Shown piece after piece: positions 43,271 through 52,456 of a stretch of DNA of 64,000 nucleotides. The notes beneath the pieces were generated by a model. The model had not been told where the DNA came from, made no database searches, and worked only from the letters and a program-made list of their open reading frames with translations. Numbering within the stretch: position 1 is the first letter of the stretch; every line of letters begins with the position of its first letter. Source of the stretch: Pseudomonas orientalis (GTDB lineage Bacteria > Pseudomonadota > Gammaproteobacteria > Pseudomonadales > Pseudomonadaceae). The DNA lies in the NCBI RefSeq assembly GCF_022807995.1, contig NZ_CP094351.1:4185001-4249000 (forward strand), given 5' to 3'. The translations under genes and the position numbers were made by a program.

Positions 43271-45662
43271 CCATCACGCCGTGGTAAAAACCCAGGCCGA
43301 ACTGGCCGAGCTGTTCGCCCAGGACCTGACCTGCGGGGTCGGGCGCAGCGTCAAGCATGACAGCGCTGCCAAGCATGTCAGCGGCGAGGCGCAGTACATT
43401 GACGACCGCCTCGAATTTCCCAACCAGTTGCACCTGTATGCGCGCCTGTCCGACCGCGCCCACGCGAAAATCCTCAGCATCGACACGGCGCCCTGCTACG
43501 CCTTCGACGGCGTGCGCATCGTGATCACCCACGAAGACGTACCGGGTCTGAAAGACATCGGTCCGTTGATGCCCGGCGATCCGTTGCTGGCCATCGACAC
43601 CGTGCAGTTCGTCGGCCAGGTGGTGCTGGCCGTGGCCGCCCGCGATCTGGAGACCGCGCGCAAAGCCGCGATGGCGGCGGTGATCGAATACGAAGACCTG
43701 GAGCCGGTGCTGGATGTGGTCGAGGCGTTTCGCAACAAACACTTCGTGCTCGACAGCCATACTCATCAACGCGGTGATGCGGCCGGCGCGTTGGCGAGCG
43801 CGAAACACCGTATCCAGGGCACGCTGCATATCGGCGGCCAGGAACATTTCTACCTGGAGACGCAGATTTCCTCGGTAATGCCCACCGAAGATGGCGGCAT
43901 GATCGTCTATTGCTCCACGCAAAACCCCACCGAAGTGCAGAAACTGGTGGCCGAAGTGCTCGATGTGTCGATGAACAAGATCGTCGTCGACATGCGCCGC
44001 ATGGGCGGCGGGTTCGGCGGCAAGGAAACCCAGGCCGCCAGCCCCGCCTGCCTGTGCGCGGTGGTGGCGCGCCTCACCGGGCAGCCGACCAAGATGCGCC
44101 TGCCGCGGGTCGAAGACATGCTGATGACCGGCAAGCGCCACCCTTTCTACATCGAATATGACGTGGGCTTTGACGACAACGGCCGTTTGCACGGCATCAA
44201 CCTGGAGCTGGCCGGCAATTGCGGCTGCTCGCCGGACCTGTCCAACTCGATTGTCGACCGCGCGATGTTCCACGCCGATAACGCGTATTACCTGGGCGAT
44301 GCCACGGTCAACGGCCATCGCTGCAAGACCAACACCGCCTCCAACACAGCTTATCGTGGCTTCGGCGGCCCCCAGGGCATGGTCGCCATCGAGGAAGTGA
44401 TGGACGCTATCGCCCGCCATCTGGCGCTGGACCCGCTGGCCGTGCGCAAGGCCAACTACTACGGCAAGACCGAGCGCAACGTCACCCACTACTACCAGAC
44501 CGTCGAGCACAACATGCTCGAAGAAATGACCGCCGAGCTGGAGGCGAGCAGCCAATACGCCGAGCGCCGCGAAGCGATTCGCCTGTACAACGCCCACAGC
44601 CCGATCCTGAAAAAGGGCCTGGCGCTGACCCCGGTCAAATTCGGAATCTCGTTTACCGCGAGCTTTCTCAACCAGGCCGGCGCGCTCATCCATATCTACA
44701 CCGATGGCAGCATTCACCTGAACCATGGCGGCACCGAGATGGGCCAGGGCCTGAACACCAAGGTCGCCCAGGTGGTGGCCGAAGTGTTCCAGGTCGACAT
44801 CGACCGCGTGCAGATCACCGCGACCAACACCGACAAAGTGCCGAACACTTCGCCAACAGCAGCCTCCAGCGGTGCCGACCTGAACGGTAAGGCCGCCCAG
44901 AACGCCGCCGAAACCATCAAGCAGCGCCTGGTGGAATTTGCCGCACGCAAGTACGACGTCAGCGAAGCGGATGTGCAATTTCGCAACGGCCATGTGCGCG
45001 TGCGTGAGCAGATCCTGAGCTTCGAGGCGCTGATCCAGCAGGCGTATTTCGCCCAGGTTTCGCTGTCGAGCACCGGCTTCTACAAGACCCCGAAGATCTT
45101 CTACGACCGCAGCCAGTCGCGCGGACGGCCGTTCTACTACTTTGCATTCGGCGCGGCCTGCTGCGAAGTGATCGTCGACACCCTGACCGGCGAATACAAG
45201 ATGCTGCGCACTGACATCCTCCATGACGTGGGCGCCTCGCTGAACCCGGCCATCGACATCGGCCAGGTGGAAGGAGGGTTTATCCAGGGCATGGGCTGGC
45301 TGACCATGGAAGAGCTGGTGTGGAACAACAAGGGCAAGCTCATGACCAACGGCCCGGCCAGCTACAAGATCCCGGCGGTGGCCGACATGCCGCTGGACCT
45401 GCGGGTGAAGCTGGTGGAAAACCGCAAGAACCCGGAAGACACGGTGTTCCACTCCAAGGCCGTGGGCGAGCCGCCCTTTATGCTCGGGATTGCTTCGTGG
45501 TGCGCGATCAAGGATGCCGTGGCGAGCCTGGGTGACTATCGCCAGCAGCCGAAGATCGACGCGCCGGCCACGCCCGAGCGAGTGTTATGGGGGTGTGAGC
45601 AGATGCGCAAGTTGACCGCCGCTGTGGCGGTGGATACCGAAACCGAGTTGGCTTCGCTCTAG
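43263..45662 (+). CDS. xdhB: Xanthine dehydrogenase molybdopterin-binding subunit
   Basis: 799 residues. Molybdopterin segments include MGGGFGGKETQAAS, AYRGFGGPQG and the C-terminal KAVGEPPFMLG, whose Glu is the catalytic base. It oxidises hypoxanthine to xanthine and xanthine to urate. Usual length for the bacterial large subunit. It is separated from xdhC by a REPIN. Confidence 0.97.
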   Translation: MSNHHAVVKTQAELAELFAQDLTCGVGRSVKHDSAAKHVSGEAQYIDDRLEFPNQLHLYARLSDRAHAKILSIDTAPCYAFDGVRIVITHEDVPGLKDIGPLMPGDPLLAIDTVQFVGQVVLAVAARDLETARKAAMAAVIEYEDLEPVLDVVEAFRNKHFVLDSHTHQRGDAAGALASAKHRIQGTLHIGGQEHFYLETQISSVMPTEDGGMIVYCSTQNPTEVQKLVAEVLDVSMNKIVVDMRRMGGGFGGKETQAASPACLCAVVARLTGQPTKMRLPRVEDMLMTGKRHPFYIEYDVGFDDNGRLHGINLELAGNCGCSPDLSNSIVDRAMFHADNAYYLGDATVNGHRCKTNTASNTAYRGFGGPQGMVAIEEVMDAIARHLALDPLAVRKANYYGKTERNVTHYYQTVEHNMLEEMTAELEASSQYAERREAIRLYNAHSPILKKGLALTPVKFGISFTASFLNQAGALIHIYTDGSIHLNHGGTEMGQGLNTKVAQVVAEVFQVDIDRVQITATNTDKVPNTSPTAASSGADLNGKAAQNAAETIKQRLVEFAARKYDVSEADVQFRNGHVRVREQILSFEALIQQAYFAQVSLSSTGFYKTPKIFYDRSQSRGRPFYYFAFGAACCEVIVDTLTGEYKMLRTDILHDVGASLNPAIDIGQVEGGFIQGMGWLTMEELVWNNKGKLMTNGPASYKIPAVADMPLDLRVKLVENRKNPEDTVFHSKAVGEPPFMLGIASWCAIKDAVASLGDYRQQPKIDAPATPERVLWGCEQMRKLTAAVAVDTETELASL

Positions 45663-45675
45663 ACCGAGGCGCTGC

Positions 45676-45750
45676 CATCGGGGGGCAAGCCCCCTCCCAC
45701 ATTTTGAACTGTGAATACATTCAAGTGTGGGAGGGGGCTTGCCCCCGATG
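45676..45750. repeat. REPIN of the GGGGGCTTGCCCCC type inside the xdh operon
   Basis: Left arm 45676-45701 and right arm 45726-45750 pair with one extra G in the left arm; the loop is 24 bases. It fills most of the 118-base gap between xdhB and xdhC and may make xdhC less abundant than xdhAB. Confidence 0.92.
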
Positions 45751-45780
45751 ACGGCCTGACAGACACCACAAGAGGTGACT

Positions 45781-46623
45781 ATGAACAACTGGATCAGCGC
45801 CCTCGCCGACCTGCAGAACCAGGGCGAGCCCTGCGTACTGGTGACCATCATCGAAGAGCTCGGCTCCACGCCGCGCAACGCCGGTTCGAAGATGGTGATC
45901 AGTGCCGCGCAAACCTTCGACACCATCGGCGGCGGGCATCTGGAATACAAGGCGATGCACATCGCCCGCGAGATGCTTGCCCGTGGCCAGCAGAACACCC
46001 ATCTCGAACGCTTCAGCCTCGGCGCCAGCCTGGGCCAATGCTGCGGCGGCGTGACGGTGCTGCTGTTCGAACCCATGGGCCAGGTGCAGGCGCAGATAGC
46101 CGTATTCGGCGCCGGCCACGTGGGACGTGCGCTGGTGCCGTTGCTGGCGAGCCTGCCGTGCCGGGTGCGCTGGATCGATTCCCGTGAGCAGGAATTCCCG
46201 GAGAACATCCCGCAAAGCGTGCGTAAAATCGTCAGCGAAGAGCCGGTCGACGAGATCGCCGACTTGCCGGCGGGCAGTTACTGCATCGTCATGACCCACA
46301 ACCACGCGCTGGACCTGGAACTCACCGCCGCCCTGCTCAAGCGCAATGACTTTGCCTACTTCGGCCTGATCGGCTCGAAAACCAAACGCGTCAAATTCGA
46401 ACACCGCCTGCGCGATCGCGGCTTCGATGCCGCGCAACTGCAACGCATGCGCTGCCCCATGGGCCTCACCGAGGTGAAGGGCAAACTGCCGGTGGAGATC
46501 GCCATTTCCATCGCTGGCGAAATCATCGCCACCTATAACGCCAGTTTCGGCCAGCACACCGCCAGCGCCGAACCCATTGCCAAATTGCTGCCGGTGTCAC
46601 GCCGCAGCCAAGCTATCAATTGA
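45781..46623 (+). CDS. xdhC: Xanthine dehydrogenase accessory protein XdhC
   Basis: 280 residues. N-terminal XdhC/CoxI domain (VTIIEELGSTPRNAGSKM and LGQCCGG) and a Rossmann-like domain (VFGAGHVGRALVPLL). It binds the molybdenum cofactor, supports its sulfuration and inserts it into XdhB. GAGGTG lies 3-8 bases before the ATG at 45781. Confidence 0.95.
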   Translation: MNNWISALADLQNQGEPCVLVTIIEELGSTPRNAGSKMVISAAQTFDTIGGGHLEYKAMHIAREMLARGQQNTHLERFSLGASLGQCCGGVTVLLFEPMGQVQAQIAVFGAGHVGRALVPLLASLPCRVRWIDSREQEFPENIPQSVRKIVSEEPVDEIADLPAGSYCIVMTHNHALDLELTAALLKRNDFAYFGLIGSKTKRVKFEHRLRDRGFDAAQLQRMRCPMGLTEVKGKLPVEIAISIAGEIIATYNASFGQHTASAEPIAKLLPVSRRSQAIN

Positions 46624-46630
46624 GATCACC

Positions 46631-47935
46631 ATGCCTTTGACTCGCAAAGCTTACCGCGCTGCCATCCTGCACAGCATCGACGACCCTGCCATCGTTGGCA
46701 TTGACGCATCCTACGAGTATTTCGAAGACGGCCTGCTGGTGATCGATAACGGCCGGATCAGTGCGCTCGGCCACGCCAGCGACCTGCTGCCGACGCTGCC
46801 CGCTGACATCGATATCACGCACTACCAGGACGCATTGATCACCCCCGGCCTGATCGACACCCACATCCACCTGCCGCAGACCGGCATGGTCGGCGCCTAT
46901 GGCGAGCAGTTGCTGGACTGGCTCAACACCTACACCTTCCCCTGTGAAAGCCAGTTCGCCGACAAGGCCCACGCCGAGGAAGTCGCGGACATCTTCATCA
47001 AGGAACTGCTGCGCAACGGCACCACCACCGCGCTGGTATTCGGCAGCGTGCATCCGCAATCGGTGAACGCGTTCTTCGAAGCCGCCGAAAAGCTCGACGT
47101 GCGCATGATCGCCGGCAAGGTGATGATGGACCGCAACGCGCCGGACTACCTGACTGATACCGCCGAATCCAGTTACCAGCAAAGCAAGGCGCTGATCGAG
47201 CGCTGGCACGGCAAGGGCCGCCTGCATTATGCGGTGACGCCACGCTTTGCGCCGACCAGCACGCCGGAGCAATTGGCGCTGGCCGGGCAACTGCTGGGGG
47301 AATACCCGGACCTGTACATGCAGACCCACATCAGTGAGAACAAGCAGGAAGTCCAATGGGTGAAGGAACTGTTCCCGGAGCGCAGCGGCTACCTGGACGT
47401 ATACGACCATTACAAACTGCTCGGTGAACGCTCGGTGTTCGCCCATGGCGTGCACCTGTGCGACGACGAGTGCGCACGTCTGGCCGAGACAGGTTCGGCC
47501 GTGGCGTTCTGCCCGACATCGAACCTGTTCCTCGGCAGCGGCCTGTTCAACCTGCCGATGGCCGAGAAGAACAAATTGAATGTCGGCCTGGGCACCGACG
47601 TGGGCGGCGGCACCAGCTTCTCGCTGCTGCAAACGCTGAATGAAGCCTACAAGGTCATGCAGCTGCAGGGCGCGCGGCTGAGCCCGTTCAAATCGCTGTA
47701 CCTGGCGACCCTGGGCGGTGCGCGGGCGTTGCGTCTGGAAGGCAGAATCGGCACGTTGCAACCGGGAACGGATGCGGACTTCCTGGTGCTGGACTACAAC
47801 GCCACGTCGCTGCTCAGCTATCGCTTGAAGCAGGCCAAGGACATTGCCGAGACGTTGTTTGTACTGATGACACTGGGGGATGATCGGGCGGTGATGCAGA
47901 CCTACGCGGCCGGCAATCTGGTACATCAACGCTGA
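46631..47935 (+). CDS. guaD: Guanine deaminase
   Basis: 434 residues, amidohydrolase fold. Zinc ligands in DTHIHLPQTG (HxH), QTHISENKQE, FAHGVHL and the Asp of LGTDVGGGTSF. It converts guanine to xanthine, the substrate of the XdhAB enzyme encoded just upstream. It starts 7 bases after xdhC. Confidence 0.96.
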   Translation: MPLTRKAYRAAILHSIDDPAIVGIDASYEYFEDGLLVIDNGRISALGHASDLLPTLPADIDITHYQDALITPGLIDTHIHLPQTGMVGAYGEQLLDWLNTYTFPCESQFADKAHAEEVADIFIKELLRNGTTTALVFGSVHPQSVNAFFEAAEKLDVRMIAGKVMMDRNAPDYLTDTAESSYQQSKALIERWHGKGRLHYAVTPRFAPTSTPEQLALAGQLLGEYPDLYMQTHISENKQEVQWVKELFPERSGYLDVYDHYKLLGERSVFAHGVHLCDDECARLAETGSAVAFCPTSNLFLGSGLFNLPMAEKNKLNVGLGTDVGGGTSFSLLQTLNEAYKVMQLQGARLSPFKSLYLATLGGARALRLEGRIGTLQPGTDADFLVLDYNATSLLSYRLKQAKDIAETLFVLMTLGDDRAVMQTYAAGNLVHQR

Positions 47936-47961
47936 TCCCAGCCACAATACAAATCAAAAAA

Positions 47962-48051
47962 TGTGGGAGGGGGCTTGCCCCCGATTGCGGTGGATCAGCC
48001 AACTTATGCATTGACTGACCCACTGCTATCGGGGGCAAGCCCCCTCCCACA
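47962..48051. repeat. REPIN of the GGGGGCTTGCCCCC type
   Basis: Arms 47962-47985 and 48026-48051 are reverse complements apart from one base near the inner end. It lies between the convergent guaD and gntR genes. Confidence 0.92.
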
Positions 48052-48078
48052 TTTTTGTCCCCAGTGAATCCTGGAAAA

Positions 48079-48843
48079 TTACAACTTTACAGACGAGCGC
48101 CCTGCCTTTTTGGTCTGCAACAGATGCGAGAACACCGCATGCAAATCATCCGACGCACTTTCCTCATCGAGGTTGAGCTTGCTGTCGATGTGATCCATGT
48201 GATGCATCATCAAATTCACCGCCAATACCGCATCCCGGGCTTCGATCGCGTCGATCAGCTGGGTGTGCTCATCATAGGAACAGTGCGAGCGGTTGCCGCT
48301 TTCGTACTGGGCGATGATCAATGAGGTCTGGGACACCAGGCTGCGCTGGAAGCTGATCAGCGGCGCATTCTTCGCCGCTTCGGCCAGCTTCAGGTGGAAT
48401 TCGCCGGAGAGGCGAATGCCGGCACCACGGTCACCACGGGAGAAACTGTCGCGTTCGTCGTTGACCATCTGGCGCAACTCGGCCAGTTGCTCGGCGGTGG
48501 CGTGCTGCACCGCCAACTCGGTGATCGCCCGCTCCACCAGACGCCGCGCCATGAACACCTGGCGGGCCTCGTCGACGCTCGGGCTGGCGACGACCGCACC
48601 ACGATTGGGCCGCAGCAACACCACGCCTTCATGGGCCAGGCGCGACAGCGCGCGACGAATGATGGTGCGGCTCACGCCGAAGATTTCGCCCAGTGCCTCT
48701 TCACTCAATTTGGTACCGGGTGCCAGGCGTTGTTCGAGGATCGCCTCGAAGATATGCGCGTAGACGATATCGTCCTGGGTTCCGCTGCGACCGGTCTTGC
48801 CGGCTCGCGGTTGTTTCTTGAGAGGTTGCAACTGTTCGTTCAT
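48079..48843 (-). CDS. GntR family regulator (FCD type)
   Basis: 254 residues from the ATG at 48843. Winged helix-turn-helix (GTKLSEEALGEIFGVSRTIIRRALSRL) and FCD domain with conserved histidines (FHLKLAEAAKN, YDEHTQLIDAI, MMHHMDHI). Longer in-frame starts add a Leu/Tyr/Pro-rich stretch that does not look like protein. Probable target: guaD or the divergent BenE-type transporter gene; ligand unknown. Confidence 0.88.
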   Translation of the reverse strand: MNEQLQPLKKQPRAGKTGRSGTQDDIVYAHIFEAILEQRLAPGTKLSEEALGEIFGVSRTIIRRALSRLAHEGVVLLRPNRGAVVASPSVDEARQVFMARRLVERAITELAVQHATAEQLAELRQMVNDERDSFSRGDRGAGIRLSGEFHLKLAEAAKNAPLISFQRSLVSQTSLIIAQYESGNRSHCSYDEHTQLIDAIEARDAVLAVNLMMHHMDHIDSKLNLDEESASDDLHAVFSHLLQTKKAGRSSVKL

Positions 48844-49185
48844 GGGCACTCGGGGTTTGGAGAACGGCGGCGAAATAAGGTAATACGGCAACAACGGTAC
48901 GCTGGCAAGTATCACCTGAAAACAGGGCACATTGTACACAACCCAATGCGCCAACACACTGTACGGCTGTTTGCGGCGCCGGCTGTATTGCAATGGGTCG
49001 TTACGTTTGAGTTTAGGCTTGATTCCACGATTTCCCATGAACGACATGCCACTGCAGGAGCGAGCTTGCTCGCGAAAAACCCGAGGGCGCCGCGTTTAAT
49101 CTGATTGCCCGCGTTATCGTTGGCGATTTTCGCGAGCAAGCTCGCTCCTACAGCGTGCGGAGTCAGGTAAAAGGAACACCTTTCC
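48844..49185. other. Intergenic region between gntR and the BenE-type gene
   Basis: No gene seen. It holds a small symmetric element TTGTACACAA at 48932-48941, of the GT-N-AC kind bound by many FCD regulators (weak evidence), and the REPIN at 49052-49153 close to the transporter start. Confidence 0.4.
49052..49153. repeat. REPIN of the GTAGGAGCGAGC type
   Basis: Arms 49052-49076 and 49128-49153 pair with a single mismatch (GCAGG against GTAGG). It ends 32 bases before the transporter start, an unusual promoter-proximal position. Confidence 0.92.
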
Positions 49186-50376
49186 ATGACCGACGCCACC
49201 CAAGCGCCGTTGCGCCCGCTGGCCGACACTTCACCTTCGGCCATCGTCGCCGGTTTCATCGCCATGATGACCGGCTACACCAGCTCGCTGGTGCTGATGT
49301 TCCAGGCCGGCCAGGCCGCCGGTTTGACCACGGCGCAGATTTCATCGTGGATCTGGGCGATTTCCATCGGCATGGCGGTGTGCAGCATCGGCCTGTCCCT
49401 GCGCTACCGCACGCCGATCACCATCGCATGGTCGACACCCGGCGCGGCGCTGTTGATCACAAGCCTGGGCGGGGTCAGCTACGGCGAGGCCATTGGCGCC
49501 TACATTACCTGCGCGGTACTGGTGACCCTCTGCGGGCTGACCGGCAGCTTTGAAAAACTCGTCAAGCGTATCCCAGCATCACTGGCGGCGGCGTTGCTGG
49601 CGGGGATTCTGTTCAAGATCGGCAGTGAAATCTTTGTCGCCGCGCAGCACCGCACCGGCCTGGTGCTGGGGATGTTTTTCACTTACCTGATCATCAAGCG
49701 CCTGTCGCCGCGTTATGCGGTGCTGGCCGCGCTGGTGAGCGGCACCCTGCTGTCGGGTTTGATGGGGCTGCTCGACTTCAGCGGCTTTCATCTGGAAGTC
49801 GCGACCCCGGTATGGACCACGCCGCACTTCTCGCTGGCGGCGACCATCAGCATCGGCATCCCGCTGTTCGTGGTGGCGATGACCTCGCAGAACATGCCGG
49901 GAGTCGCCGTGCTGCGCGCCGACGGTTACACCGTGCCGGCCTCGCCACTGATCACCACCACCGGGCTCGCCTCGCTGGTGCTGGCGCCCTTTGGCTCCCA
50001 CGGCATCAACCTGGCGGCCATCAGCGCGGCGATCTGCACCGGGCCGCACGCTCACGAAGACCGCAACAAGCGCTACACCGCAGCCGTCTGGTGCGGGGTG
50101 TTCTACGGGATTGCCGGGGTGTTCGGCGCCACATTGGCGGCGCTCTTCGCCGCGTTGCCCAAGGAACTGGTGCTGTCGATTGCGGCACTGGCGTTGTTCG
50201 GCTCGATCATCAATGGCCTGAGCATCGCCATGAGTGAGCCGAAGGAACGGGAAGCGGCGTTGATCACCTTCATGGTCACCGCGTCAGGCCTGACGCTGTT
50301 TTCCATCGGTTCGGCGTTCTGGGGGATTGTGGCGGGCGTGTTGACGCTGCTGATCCTGAACGGGCGCAGGGCATAA
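49186..50376 (+). CDS. BenE family (benzoate/H+ symporter-like) transporter
   Basis: 396 residues, 11-12 membrane helices, inner membrane. The NCS2-like fold of BenE shows in TITIAWSTPGAAL (here PITIAWSTPGAALL) and VVAMTSQNMPGVAVLRADGY. BenE imports benzoate with protons, but there are no benzoate genes here; the setting beside guaD and a GntR regulator suggests a purine-related or other carboxylate substrate. AAGGA precedes the start. The terminator at 50375 overlaps its stop. Confidence 0.9.
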   Translation: MTDATQAPLRPLADTSPSAIVAGFIAMMTGYTSSLVLMFQAGQAAGLTTAQISSWIWAISIGMAVCSIGLSLRYRTPITIAWSTPGAALLITSLGGVSYGEAIGAYITCAVLVTLCGLTGSFEKLVKRIPASLAAALLAGILFKIGSEIFVAAQHRTGLVLGMFFTYLIIKRLSPRYAVLAALVSGTLLSGLMGLLDFSGFHLEVATPVWTTPHFSLAATISIGIPLFVVAMTSQNMPGVAVLRADGYTVPASPLITTTGLASLVLAPFGSHGINLAAISAAICTGPHAHEDRNKRYTAAVWCGVFYGIAGVFGATLAALFAALPKELVLSIAALALFGSIINGLSIAMSEPKEREAALITFMVTASGLTLFSIGSAFWGIVAGVLTLLILNGRRA

Positions 50377-50408
50377 AAAAACGGCGACCCTCAGGTCGCC
50401 GTTTTTTT
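50375..50408. terminator. Bidirectional intrinsic terminator
   Basis: ACGGCGACC and GGTCGCCGT pair around CTCA and are bounded by A7 on the left and T7 on the right. It therefore works for the BenE-type gene on the plus strand and yggL on the minus strand. Confidence 0.95.
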
Positions 50409-50413
50409 GAGTA

Positions 50414-50758
50414 TCACTTGGCCGCGTTGATCGGCTTTTCCGGATACCACACGTCCAGCAACGGGCTGACTTCAGCCTTGGTCAGCTCGGAACGGGTTTT
50501 CAACCAAGCGTCAACGGCAGCGCGCTGCTCTTCGGAAACCGAGCCACGCTTCTGCAGGCAAACCAGACCGTAGTCATCGCCGCCTACATAACCCAGACCG
50601 TTGGCTTCCATGGCTTCTTTGATGAATGCTTCGAGGAAAGCGTCGATAGCTTCTTCACTCAGGCCTTCTTTGAAGTCCAGGTTCAGTTCGAAACCCAGCT
50701 CTTGAAATTCATCAACGCACAGTTTTTTGCGCAGACGCTGGGAACGGTTAGTCGCCAT
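50414..50758 (-). CDS. yggL: YggL family 50S ribosome-binding protein (DUF469)
   Basis: 114 residues. Start MATNRSQRLRKKLCVDEFQELGF and the central GLGYVGGDDYGLVC match the YggL family, which binds the large ribosomal subunit. Acidic overall except for the basic N-terminus. Closed by the bidirectional terminator. Confidence 0.93.
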   Translation of the reverse strand: MATNRSQRLRKKLCVDEFQELGFELNLDFKEGLSEEAIDAFLEAFIKEAMEANGLGYVGGDDYGLVCLQKRGSVSEEQRAAVDAWLKTRSELTKAEVSPLLDVWYPEKPINAAK

Positions 50759-50995
50759 TGGAACAATCCTCTTAAGTAATAACGGCCGGCACTTTAGCAG
50801 TTTAAGGCGGCAATTGCCCGACTCTCTGGGACGGGCGGCGCTTTGCCGATAAAAAAACCCGGATTACCCGCTATCGTTCAGCTACAAGTAAGCTCGGCTT
50901 GGGGCATAATGCCGACACTTTCATGACCAATGAGGGATTTTTCTTATATACCCCTCGCCTTTTTCACCCTTCTCAGCAGTAGGGTCTTATTTCTT

Positions 50996-52456
50996 ATGAT
51001 CAAATCGTTGCGTTCTGTTTTTCTTGCCGGTGTTCTCCTGCCATTGGCCCTGCATGCCACCGCCGCTCCCATCAATAACACCCTGCCCCCCAGCGTTGCC
51101 CAGGCCCTTCAGAAGGCCAAACTGCAAAATACCGCCTTGTCCCTGGTGATGTTGCCGTTGAACGGTCCCGGTACGCCGACCGTGTTCAACGCCGACGTTT
51201 CGGTGAACCCGGCCTCCACCATGAAACTGGTGACCACCTACGCGGCCCTGGAAATGCTCGGCCCCAACCATCAGTGGAAAACCGAGTTCTACACCGACGG
51301 CGTACTCAGTGGCGGCGTGTTGCGCGGCAACCTGTATCTCAAGGGCGGCGGCGACCCCAAGCTGAACATGGAGAAACTCTGGCTGTTGATGCGCGACCTG
51401 CGCGCCAACGGCGTGCAGCAGGTCACCGGCGACCTGGTCCTGGATCGCAACTTCTTCCAGCAGCCGCAATTGCCGGAATTCAACGACGACGGCAATGACG
51501 AGAACAAGCCGTTCCTGGTCAAGCCCGATGCTCTGCTGGTCAACCTGAAGGCCCTGCGCTTCGTGACACGTAATGACGCCGGGCGGGTGATCGTGTCGGT
51601 CGAGCCGCCGATTGCGAGCGTTCGCATCGACAACCAGGTAAAAGTGTCCAATGCCAAACAGTGCACCGGCGATGTGCGCTACAGCCCGGTGACCGCCGCC
51701 GACGGCAGTGTGACCGTGACCGTCAGTGGCCAGTTGGCGGACGGTTGCAGCTCGCAGACCTACTTGTCGCTGCTCGACCATGCCACCTACACCGCCGGCG
51801 CCGTGCGTGCGATCTGGAAGGAATTGGGCGGCACCATCCTGGGTCGCGATATCCAGGCGCCGGTGCCCAAGGATGCCAAGGTGCTGGCCCGTGCCTTCTC
51901 GCCGGACCTGGCGGAAATCATCCGTGACATCAACAAATACAGTAACAACACCATGGCCCAGCAACTGTTCCTGAGCCTGGGCGCGCAATTTCGCAACGAT
52001 GCCGATGGCGACGATGCCAAGGCCGCGCAACGCGTGGTGCGTCAATGGCTGGCGAAAAAAGGCATCACCGCGCCACACCTGGTGATGGAAAACGGTTCCG
52101 GCCTGTCCCGCGCCGAACGGGTCAGCGCCCGCGAGATGGCGGCCATGTTGCAAGCCGCCTGGAAAAGTCCCTACGCCGCCGAATACATCAGCTCGCTGCC
52201 GATCGCCGGCACCGACGGCACCATGCGCAAGCGCCTGAAAACCACCGCCATGCGCGGCGAAGCCCACGTGAAGACCGGTACCTTGAACACCGTGCGCGCC
52301 ATTGCCGGGTTCAGCCGCGACAACAATGGCAACACCTGGGCGGTGGTGGCGATTCTCAACGACTCCAAACCGTGGGGCGCGTCGTCGGTGCTGGATCAGG
52401 TGCTGCTGGACCTGTATCGCCAGCCGAAGGCGGTGGCGGCCGCGCCGGTGCTCTAG
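50996..52456 (+). CDS. dacB: D-alanyl-D-alanine carboxypeptidase/endopeptidase (PBP4)
   Basis: 486 residues. Signal peptide (MIKSLRSVFLAGVLLPLALHATAA) and the three active-site motifs: STMK (Ser74), SNN in KYSNNTMAQ, and KTG in HVKTGTLN. The large insertion between the first two motifs is typical of class C PBP4. It trims stem peptides and cuts DD-crosslinks in the periplasm. Its stop TAG shares a CTAG with the stop of the convergent cyclase gene. Confidence 0.96.
   Translation: MIKSLRSVFLAGVLLPLALHATAAPINNTLPPSVAQALQKAKLQNTALSLVMLPLNGPGTPTVFNADVSVNPASTMKLVTTYAALEMLGPNHQWKTEFYTDGVLSGGVLRGNLYLKGGGDPKLNMEKLWLLMRDLRANGVQQVTGDLVLDRNFFQQPQLPEFNDDGNDENKPFLVKPDALLVNLKALRFVTRNDAGRVIVSVEPPIASVRIDNQVKVSNAKQCTGDVRYSPVTAADGSVTVTVSGQLADGCSSQTYLSLLDHATYTAGAVRAIWKELGGTILGRDIQAPVPKDAKVLARAFSPDLAEIIRDINKYSNNTMAQQLFLSLGAQFRNDADGDDAKAAQRVVRQWLAKKGITAPHLVMENGSGLSRAERVSAREMAAMLQAAWKSPYAAEYISSLPIAGTDGTMRKRLKTTAMRGEAHVKTGTLNTVRAIAGFSRDNNGNTWAVVAILNDSKPWGASSVLDQVLLDLYRQPKAVAAAPVL

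Noticed and set aside
43218..45452. 744-codon open frame antisense to xdhB
   Set aside because: Same cause; XdhB motifs are all on the plus strand.
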